A DNA stretch of 11,216 nt. Source: Nanobdellota archaeon (GTDB taxonomy: Archaea; Nanobdellota; Nanobdellia; Pacearchaeales; GW2011-AR1). Position 1 is the first letter of the stretch. Each line of letters opens with the position of its first letter. A program made the translations under genes and the position numbers. The stretch lies in NCBI GenBank assembly GCA_030640395.1, contig DAOWJK010000004.1, positions 1-11,216 of the forward strand, in the 5' to 3' direction. Below are positions 1-5,758 of this stretch, in pieces. The notes beneath the pieces are model-generated. The model saw only the letters and a list, made by a program, of their open reading frames with translations, did no database searches and was not told where the DNA came from.

Positions 1-1193
1 TTGTAAAAGGTATTTTATTAAGATAATATTTAAGATAATATTTATTATTAAAGCAATTGAAACACTCTTGGCCAAAATTTTTGTTTTTTCTTTTGATTGA
101 AAAATTGTAGTATACAAAGTTATTAAAGGCATTGTGATAATTAAAACAGATAAAAAATACAAACTTGAAACTGCCAAAAGATATTCATTGCCATAAACTG
201 CGAAGATAAGATGTTTTCCAATAAATAAAATTCCAACTGTTGCTGGAATCGTTATGAGCATCAAGTATCTAAATGTTTTTTGAAACCCTCTTTCAAATCT
301 TTTTTTATCTATCTGGGTGAACATTGGTAAAAGAACCCCTGATAAAGAAAATACAGAAGCAATAGTTATAATCAGGCTCAATGCTACTCTATAATATCCA
401 ATATAACTTGATTCAACAAATTTGCCCAGCATTAAGATATCTATTGCACCAAAAAAGACCAGGGAAATGCTGGCGATTCCCATAAATCCCAAATATTTGT
501 TGATTCTTTTTTATCAATAGATTCTTTTTTCCCAATAAATAAAAATTTATTTTTTTTATATATAATTAAAATAAATAAGAACAAATGAATAAACCCTGCT
601 AATGCGAGTGCAAAAAATAATCCTGCAACTTTAAATTCTGAAGACAAAATTAATATTGCTAAAATTGAAAAAGATATCTTTGCTGTTTGGTGCAATAATT
701 CCAAGAAAGGTATGGGTTTTAAATTTTTTGTTGCTAAAAAAAGTTGCCCGATAAAACCTTTAAAAGATTCTGCAATAATAAACAAGCAAGAAAAAATTAA
801 TGGATAAAACAAAAGAGGTTTATTGTAAATATTATAAGATAGAAATTTTGAGAAAAGCAAAATAATTAAAATTACAAAGACAACTAAAAGAGTTTTTAAT
901 TTTAATAAATATCTAAAATAACTTCTTGCTTTTTTATTATCTCTTTTCCCTAAAGCGTCAGAGATATATCTTAAGGAAGTTTCGTTTACCCCTAAGTTTG
1001 TGAAAGTCATAAGAACAGTTATAAGAGATAACACAAGAGCGTAAACACCAAATAATTCTGGAAGCAAAAGTCTTGCAATTAAAATTGTGAAAATTAATCC
1101 TCCGAATTTATAAATCAAAGTGCCTGCTAAACTATAGCCTGAATTTTTTATTGCTATTTCTGAGAGGTTTTGATTTTCAACATTAGTTTCCAT
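1..1193 (-). CDS. Wzx/RfbX-type polysaccharide flippase, frameshifted and cut by the left edge
   Basis: A multi-spanning membrane protein of the polysaccharide flippase family (Wzx/RfbX, MOP superfamily), which moves lipid-linked glycans across the membrane. The start ATG at 1193 gives an N-terminus typical of the family, with a hydrophobic helix at about residues 20-45 containing LARLLLP-like 'ARLLLPELFGVYAL', then repeated hydrophobic helices with KKNK-type charged loops. The first frame stops at 441-443 after 250 residues, but from 507 down to base 1 the -1 frame stays open for 169 codons and continues as flippase-like helices (GFMGIASISLVFFGAIDILM, then SGVLLPMF and further helices). Joining the frames at the A6 run 507-512 gives 398 residues with no end yet; family members usually have about 420-480. 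The break is a sequencing/assembly indel, a true mutation, or slippage. Divergent from the operon at 1268. Family assignment is firm; the exact glycan carried is unknown. Confidence 0.87.
507..512 (-). other. Likely frameshift site: A6 run in the flippase gene
   Basis: On the coding (minus) strand the sequence reads GAT AAA AAA GAA. Adding one A turns it into GAT AAA AAA AGA ATC and joins the N-terminal frame to the downstream open frame without a stop. The -1 frame has a TAA at 513-511, so the switch must lie at or downstream of it. The similar A6 run at 525-530 is excluded, because a shift there meets that or an earlier stop. Confidence 0.7.
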
Positions 1194-1214
1194 AAGAAAG
1201 TAATGAATTTGTTA

Positions 1215-1222
1215 TTTTTAAA
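1215..1222 (-). promoter_or_regulatory. TATA box of the flippase gene (leaderless)
   Basis: On the minus strand the sequence TTTAAAAA occupies 1222-1215. It ends 22 nt before the first base of the ATG at 1193, which places a typical archaeal transcription start at or next to the ATG. No ribosome binding site precedes the ATG. It faces away from the plus-strand promoter at 1237-1246 within the 74-bp divergent intergenic region. Confidence 0.55.
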
Positions 1223-1236
1223 TTTGAGTGTAAAAA

Positions 1237-1246
1237 GATATAAAAA
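1237..1246 (+). promoter_or_regulatory. TATA box of the 1268-4792 operon (leaderless)
   Basis: GATATAAAAA, followed by GG, lies with its end 22 nt before the ATG at 1268. This is the spacing expected when an archaeal transcript starts at the ATG itself, and no ribosome binding site precedes the ATG. It is the only good promoter before the first of four overlapping genes, so it probably serves all of them. Confidence 0.6.
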
Positions 1247-1267
1247 GGTCAGATTATAAAAAAGAAA

Positions 1268-1408
1268 ATGGCAGACCCGCTTTGTACACTTATGGGAATC
1301 GCAGATATAATTGCTGGCGTATTGATTCTTTTAGGGTTTGGTAATAATGTTATTGGAATTATATTTGGAATAATCATGATTGGGAAGGGAGGATTTAGTT
1401 TTTTATGA
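1268..1408 (+). CDS. Small membrane protein, 46 residues, first gene of the operon
   Basis: The ATG at 1268 opens a 46-codon frame ending with TGA at 1406-1408. The protein is almost wholly hydrophobic: helix one at about residues 9-24 (MGIADIIAGVLILLGF), a short GNN turn, and helix two at about 27-38 ending in IMIGKGG. It begins MADPLCTL and has an aspartate (D13) inside helix one. Support for a real gene is the TATA box 22 nt upstream, the start at that leaderless position, the ATGA overlap with the radical SAM gene, and the helical-hairpin composition. I recall similar short GIADIIAG...IIFGIIMIGKGG proteins in archaeal genomes, but cannot search. Function is unknown; it could be a small membrane subunit or anchor. 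Confidence 0.72.
   Translation: MADPLCTLMGIADIIAGVLILLGFGNNVIGIIFGIIMIGKGGFSFL
1387..1393 (+). promoter_or_regulatory. Ribosome binding site of the radical SAM gene
   Basis: GGGAGGA ends 11 bases before the ATG at 1405. It lies inside the last codons of the small membrane protein gene, so translation of the radical SAM gene can start by both a Shine-Dalgarno contact and the ATGA overlap. Confidence 0.6.
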
Positions 1409-2811
1409 CTAAAGTGTTATTAGTAGCAAGTAGTTTTGAGGATGTGCCTTGGGTCCCTGCAAGTAAAACAGATGAACTATCACATTACCCAGTTGGTTTA
1501 GCTTATTTACATTCTTATCTTGAATCCAAGAATATTAATGTAAAAACAATCTGTCTTAACAACAAACCCCATAGTTATTGCTTTAAGAAAGTCGTGGGAA
1601 GTATTGAAAATTTTTCCCCAGATTTTGTAGGTTTTCAAATATTGACTTCAAACAGAGTAAGCACTTATAGATTAATAGATTATATCCATAAAAATTATCC
1701 TAAAATTAAATTAATTGTTGGGGGGATTCATGTTACTATAATGTACAAGCAATTAATTGAAAAATATCCTTTTTTGATAGCAGTTCTTGGAGAAGGAGAA
1801 ATAACTTTTATAGAATTAATTAAAGAACTTAATAAAAAAAGACCTAATCTAAACAAAATTGATGGAATTGGTTTTTATGAAAAAAATAGTGTAGCTAGAA
1901 CAAAGCCAAGAGAATTAATAAAAAATCTTGACATATTGCCATTTCCAAAACATGAATTATTTTTCAAAAACCCGAAGAGATACTCAGGATGTCTTTTAAC
2001 TTCAAGGGGGTGCCCGTTTAATTGCAGCTTTTGCTGTCTGAATCCTGAAGCAAAAAGAATAGTGCGGTTTAGGTCTGTAAAAAATGTTGTTGATGAAATA
2101 GAATATATGGTTAAGAAATTTCCGCAGATGACTGAAATATTTATTCATGATGATTCTTTTTTTATCAATAATAAAAGAGTTATAGAAATTTGTGATGAAA
2201 TCATTCGGAGAAAAATAAAAAAAGATTTTATATGCAGCGGGAGATTTAAACCGATAAGCGAGGAATTAGTTAAAAGTTTAGAAAGAGCGAATTTCAAAAG
2301 AGTTTTGCTTGGTTTGGAAAGCGGAGATAACGGGATTTTAAAATCATGTCATAAAGGAATAACCCAAGAGGATGTAATAAAAACTTTCAAATTATTTTCA
2401 ACATCTCAAATAAACCTTAAGACATTTTTAATTATTGGATTGCCTGGAGAGAATATAAACACTATTAAAGAAACCGCCAGGTTAATAAAGAAAATACAAA
2501 AAATAAAATATGTTTCTTATGGAAATTTTGCGAATTTCCTATTTGTCTATCCTGGAACAGAAGTTTATGAGATTGCAAAATCAAAAGGGGTAATTAATGA
2601 CAAATTTTGGTTATCAGATAAAGAGATACCGATATATACTGCAGAAAATAGTTATGAAGAGTTAAAAAATCTTGGAGATATTCTTCAAAATAATATTTCG
2701 TTTTATAGGATATTAACACCAAAGGGGTTTAAAGCTCAATTTGAAATGATCCCTTATCTAACGAAATATATTTTTTTAAAACTAAAAGAAAAATTGGAGA
2801 ACCGTAAATGA
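1405..2811 (+). CDS. B12-binding-domain radical SAM protein
   Basis: A 468-residue enzyme of the class with an N-terminal cobalamin-binding-type domain followed by a radical SAM barrel. Seen: a Rossmann-like N-terminus with YPVGLAYLHSYLE (28-40) and VGGIH (105-109), then LGEGE (128-132); the iron-sulfur motif C203-x3-C207-x2-C210 in the context SRGCPFNCSFCC; later SAM-barrel motifs LGLESGD (302-308) and LIIGLPGE (342-349). The usual DxHxxG B12 ligand motif is not apparent, so B12 use is unproven. Such proteins methylate unactivated carbons or rearrange substrates; the substrate here cannot be named. The last ~100 residues, after about 375, match the variable tail of the class. It overlaps both neighbours by ATGA, so a role in making or modifying the glycan or its lipid carrier is inferred. 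Confidence 0.85.
   Translation: MTKVLLVASSFEDVPWVPASKTDELSHYPVGLAYLHSYLESKNINVKTICLNNKPHSYCFKKVVGSIENFSPDFVGFQILTSNRVSTYRLIDYIHKNYPKIKLIVGGIHVTIMYKQLIEKYPFLIAVLGEGEITFIELIKELNKKRPNLNKIDGIGFYEKNSVARTKPRELIKNLDILPFPKHELFFKNPKRYSGCLLTSRGCPFNCSFCCLNPEAKRIVRFRSVKNVVDEIEYMVKKFPQMTEIFIHDDSFFINNKRVIEICDEIIRRKIKKDFICSGRFKPISEELVKSLERANFKRVLLGLESGDNGILKSCHKGITQEDVIKTFKLFSTSQINLKTFLIIGLPGENINTIKETARLIKKIQKIKYVSYGNFANFLFVYPGTEVYEIAKSKGVINDKFWLSDKEIPIYTAENSYEELKNLGDILQNNISFYRILTPKGFKAQFEMIPYLTKYIFLKLKEKLENRK
2796..2799 (+). promoter_or_regulatory. Ribosome binding site of the GT10-like gene
   Basis: GGAG lies with eight bases between it and the ATG at 2808, inside the end of the radical SAM gene. Together with the ATGA overlap it fixes this start. 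The next gene (3821) has no comparable site and seems to rely on coupling alone. Confidence 0.5.
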
Positions 2812-3824
2812 AAAAGAAAACAATTAAAATAAATTTTAAGAATTTTTGGAAAGGGTTTAATCCCAAGGATAATTATTTTACAGATATTCTTAAGAGAAAA
2901 TATAAAGTAGTTTTAAGTGAAAAACCAGATTATGTTTTTTATTCGGTTTATTCAGAAGTAAAGGAAGTTAAAGATCTCTCAAAAAAAGGAGATTTGATTA
3001 GAAAAATTTCTCCAAGACTTTATGTTTTTATCAGAAAATTGTATTCAATATTGCATGAGCAAAAAAGAGATAAAACAATTGCGCCGAAAGGAGATTTTGT
3101 AAAAATATACTACAGCTCAGAACACGTAAGACCAAATATGGAAGAGTGTGATTGGGCTTTTTCATCTCATCTTGAAGAAGATATCAACCACCCGAATTAT
3201 TTCAGAGTTCCGATGGATATTGTGACTAATTACCCTCTAAATAAAAAAATGAAATTACCTGTTAAAAGAAAAATAGATTTTGAAAAAATAAAAAAAGAGA
3301 AAACAAAATTTTGTAATTTTATTTATTCGCAGGATATTAATGCCAGGAATAATTTTTTCAAAAAATTGAGCAAGTACAAAAAAATAGATGCGCCAGGAAG
3401 ATGCATGAATAATATGCCTCCAATAAGTCATGGTAATCCAAGAAAATCCCGGCTTTCGAATAATTGGGTGGAATCTAAATTGAATTTTATAAAAAAATAC
3501 AAGTTTTCAATTGCTTTTGAAAATGTGACCAAGGACGGCTGGACAACAGAAAAGTTAACACACCCTCTTCTTGTGAACAGCATTCCTATATACATTGGAA
3601 ATAAAAAAGTTGGCAGGAATATTAATACAAAGTGTTTCATTAACTGTAATGATTTTAAGAACATGAAAGAATTTATTAAGCATATAATAGAAGTTGACAA
3701 TAATGATGAATTATATAGGCAGTATCTTGAACAGCCAATATTTAAAAATAAAAAAACACTTTACATTGATAATGAAAAAAAAATGTTAAAAATCTTAAGT
3801 AAAATAATTGAATCTGCAAAATGA
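2808..3824 (+). CDS. GT10-family (alpha-1,3/4-fucosyltransferase-like) glycosyltransferase
   Basis: A 338-residue protein of the GT10 family, enzymes that transfer L-fucose or a related sugar from a GDP-sugar. The diagnostic part is at 231-265: YKFSIAFEN, then GWTTEKLTHPLLVNSIPIYIG, matching the FENS...VTEK...IPIYxG signature of bacterial alpha-1,3-fucosyltransferases; E238, E248 and K249 are the likely donor-binding residues. The stretch YYSSEHVRPN (101-110) matches the 'tgE..rp' acceptor-domain motif of the family. No signal peptide or membrane segment is seen, so it is probably cytoplasmic or peripheral. The start overlaps the previous stop as ATGA and has a GGAG site. The locus makes GDP-deoxyhexoses, so the donor is inferred to be GDP-L-fucose or GDP-L-colitose; acceptor unknown. 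Confidence 0.86.
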   Translation: MKKKTIKINFKNFWKGFNPKDNYFTDILKRKYKVVLSEKPDYVFYSVYSEVKEVKDLSKKGDLIRKISPRLYVFIRKLYSILHEQKRDKTIAPKGDFVKIYYSSEHVRPNMEECDWAFSSHLEEDINHPNYFRVPMDIVTNYPLNKKMKLPVKRKIDFEKIKKEKTKFCNFIYSQDINARNNFFKKLSKYKKIDAPGRCMNNMPPISHGNPRKSRLSNNWVESKLNFIKKYKFSIAFENVTKDGWTTEKLTHPLLVNSIPIYIGNKKVGRNINTKCFINCNDFKNMKEFIKHIIEVDNNDELYRQYLEQPIFKNKKTLYIDNEKKMLKILSKIIESAK

Positions 3825-4792
3825 GCAACAAAAAAATAATTGCGATGAATTTGGGAGGGATTTCAAACAGGATAAAATGCTTAATTTCTATGTGGAGATC
3901 AGGAGACTTATACAATAGAGAACTTATTTTAGAATGGAGAGAAAATCATACTTGTGGATGCAAATTCAAAGATTTATTTGAAAATGAGGTTAAAGAAATA
4001 AGCAAGGAAGAATTAAAAAAAATAAGTGGAAAGGATCTGCAGATTTTTGAAGGTGATTTTCTAACTATAAAAGATTCTTCTAAAAAATATATTGCTACAG
4101 GGACATGGAGATTTCTTTTAACCCCAAAAGAACTGGAAGAGAATAGTTTTTTGAAAGAAGAACATGAATTAAATGAAAAAGGGTTAGATTTTAATTTTTT
4201 TAATATTCCCAAAAAAATAAAAAAAGAAATTTTGAAGTATCTTAAAAAATTAAAACCTTTGAAAAGTATTCAAAAAGAAATAGATAACTTCCAAAGAAAA
4301 AATAATCTAAAGGAAATGATTGGAGTCCATATTAGGAGAGGTGATTTTTCTGACAGACCAACTAGTCCTGGAAAAGTTTCTTCTAACGAAAAGTTTATTA
4401 AAAGAATGAATGAATTACTAAAAGAAAACCCCAAAATAAAATTCTTTTTATGTACTGATTCCAAGGAAGTTGAAGAAAAGATTCAGAAAGAATTTCCAGA
4501 TAAGATTTTTAAATATCCAAAAACCAGTTTTACCAGAACTGATGTTCGGGCAACCCAGGAAGGTTTAATTGATTTATTACTTTTGTCAAAAACAAAACAT
4601 ATCCTTGGAACTTACAGAAGCACTTTTACAGAAATGGCTTGGTGGTTTGGAGAATGCAAACCAAAAATGGAAATTATTATAGATACTAAAAAACAAAAAG
4701 AATATTTTGAAAATGTTGAAAAATCGAAAAAAGAAATCATTCCAAAAATAAAAAGAATTATCTTGAAACTTATGGGCAAGAAATTTATTTGA
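3821..4792 (+). CDS. Fucosyltransferase-superfamily glycosyltransferase (HxRRGDF motif)
   Basis: A 323-residue protein with the hallmarks of the GDP-fucose-using superfamily that includes GT11, GT23 and protein O-fucosyltransferases. Seen: an N-terminal NLGGISNRIKCLIS (10-23), like the G-G-x-x-N-x motif that binds the acceptor side; GVHIRRGDF (168-176), whose R172 is the GDP-phosphate contact in relatives; FLCTDS (209-214); and a C-terminal block ATQEGLIDLLLLS (244-256) with GTYRSTFTEMAWW (263-275), the second nucleotide-binding motif. This order fits the superfamily, but the closest GT number cannot be fixed by eye. No membrane segment. It starts within the stop of the GT10-like gene (ATGA) without a ribosome binding site. 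As a partner to that gene it likely adds a second fucose- or colitose-type residue (inference). Confidence 0.78.
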   Translation: MSNKKIIAMNLGGISNRIKCLISMWRSGDLYNRELILEWRENHTCGCKFKDLFENEVKEISKEELKKISGKDLQIFEGDFLTIKDSSKKYIATGTWRFLLTPKELEENSFLKEEHELNEKGLDFNFFNIPKKIKKEILKYLKKLKPLKSIQKEIDNFQRKNNLKEMIGVHIRRGDFSDRPTSPGKVSSNEKFIKRMNELLKENPKIKFFLCTDSKEVEEKIQKEFPDKIFKYPKTSFTRTDVRATQEGLIDLLLLSKTKHILGTYRSTFTEMAWWFGECKPKMEIIIDTKKQKEYFENVEKSKKEIIPKIKRIILKLMGKKFI

Positions 4793-4803
4793 TATTAATA
4801 GGG

Positions 4804-4822
4804 CACAATAATCTTTAAAAAA
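4804..4822 (+). promoter_or_regulatory. Shared leaderless promoter element, copy 1
   Basis: CACAATAATCTTTAAAAAA, identical to the copies at 5720-5738 and 9005-9023. The TTTAAAAAA part at 4814-4822 is the TATA box; ATAATC in front sits where the BRE would be, and CACA extends further upstream. Exactly 20 bases separate it from the ATG at 4843, so transcription should start at the ATG. Confidence 0.8.
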
Positions 4823-4842
4823 GAAATTAATTCTAAAAGAAA

Positions 4843-5682
4843 ATGACTTTAGAAGATTATTCAAAAATTGCTATAGGCACAACTACATTTTATAAAAAAG
4901 GCATGCCAAATGGAGAATTAAGGGCTGGACTTGCAGAGAAAGTGATAAAGACTGCAGTTGATAGTGGTTATAAGATGATTGTTGTGGATGGCAGCCCAGA
5001 AGAGTGGTTCCCTAGATCTATTGAAGGAAGCGGGGCAATAATTCACAGAGAAACTCCTGGAGGAGGAATGGGAGGAAGTCGAAGAGAATGTATTCAATAT
5101 GCTCATGATCTTGGCACTCCAGTTGTTGCATGGATGGAACCAGAAAAATTAGATTATGTTAAAGAAGTTATTAAAACTGCACAACCAATACTTGATGGAG
5201 TAGCAGATTTGGTTGTTCCAGATAGACGTATAGATTCTCCTTTTGGTCCCCAGTTACCTTCTTATCCTACTTCACAACAGCATGAAGAAGCTTTTGGAAA
5301 TGATTATTGGAGAGAACTAACTGGCACAGATTTAGATGTGTGGTGTGGATCAAGAACATGGGCAAGAAATTTATCAAAACATTTCTTAAAATATGATGGG
5401 AAAAAACATTTTCATGAAGTTGATGGGAAACAAATTCCTTATGGGGACAGATGGGATTCTATCTTTATTCCTGTTATGCAAGCCATTTTAGATGGAAAGC
5501 GCGTTATTGGGATTAAAGTAGATTACACTCATCCCGCAGAACAAACTGCACTTGAAGAAGGAAATTATAAAGATACAGAAAAAAGAAGGTTTCAATTGAA
5601 TAATTTGGCTCCAGCACTTATTCATTATTGGGAAACAAATTATCCTACTTCTAAACTAAGGGAAATGCGGGAAGCTGCTTGA
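4843..5682 (+). CDS. Unrecognised conserved-looking protein, possibly GT-A glycosyltransferase-like
   Basis: A 279-residue soluble protein that I cannot place in a named family. Seen: an N-terminal alternating strand/helix pattern (IAIGTTTFYKKG, then MIVVDGS at 45-51), a glycine/arginine stretch GGGMGGSRRECI (73-84), WMEPEK (97-102), ADLVVPDRR (121-129), DLDVWCGSRTW (163-173), and an acidic/aromatic segment WDSIFIPV (204-211) with HPAEQ (230-234). The order resembles a GT-A nucleotide-sugar fold: a strand ending in an acidic EPE where the metal-binding DxD would be, then a later aspartate. This would be a variant GT-A enzyme, but that is inference at modest confidence. The gene has its own leaderless promoter, shared in sequence with both dehydratase genes, tying it to GDP-sugar synthesis. 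The start is fixed by the promoter spacing. Confidence 0.75.
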   Translation: MTLEDYSKIAIGTTTFYKKGMPNGELRAGLAEKVIKTAVDSGYKMIVVDGSPEEWFPRSIEGSGAIIHRETPGGGMGGSRRECIQYAHDLGTPVVAWMEPEKLDYVKEVIKTAQPILDGVADLVVPDRRIDSPFGPQLPSYPTSQQHEEAFGNDYWRELTGTDLDVWCGSRTWARNLSKHFLKYDGKKHFHEVDGKQIPYGDRWDSIFIPVMQAILDGKRVIGIKVDYTHPAEQTALEEGNYKDTEKRRFQLNNLAPALIHYWETNYPTSKLREMREAA

Positions 5683-5699
5683 AATAAATAAATCCAGAT

Positions 5700-5714
5700 A
5701 ATCTAATTTAGATT
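5700..5714. repeat. Perfect 7+1+7 inverted repeat before promoter copy 2
   Basis: AATCTAA-T-TTAGATT, a 15-bp palindrome placed between the 4843-5682 gene and promoter copy 2, ending five bases before it. It could be an operator for the Gmd-ColD fusion or part of a terminator for the upstream gene. In such AT-rich DNA it might also be chance. Confidence 0.4.
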
Positions 5715-5719
5715 TCTAC

Positions 5720-5738
5720 CACAATAATCTTTAAAAAA
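5720..5738 (+). promoter_or_regulatory. Shared leaderless promoter element, copy 2
   Basis: Identical to copies 1 and 3 over all 19 bases. Its end lies exactly 20 bases before the ATG at 5759, the same distance as in the other copies. This spacing selects the ATG at 5759 over the in-frame TTG at 5756 as the start of the Gmd-ColD fusion. Confidence 0.8.
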
Positions 5739-5758
5739 CATTTTTAACCTATTTCTTG

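Noticed and set aside
1..440. Left end as non-coding sequence after the first flippase stop.
   Set aside because: The minus-strand frame is open throughout and continues the flippase after a single-base shift.
3946..4212. Minus-strand open frames inside the glycosyltransferase genes (also 3428-3700, 4270-4464, 4586-4864).
   Set aside because: They lie opposite genes with clear family motifs, are rich in Ser/Phe/Leu as expected from antisense of A-rich coding DNA, and have no promoter.
5756..5758. TTG as the start of the fusion gene.
   Set aside because: The ATG three bases later lies at exactly the promoter distance of the two sister genes and gives a normal Gmd N-terminus.
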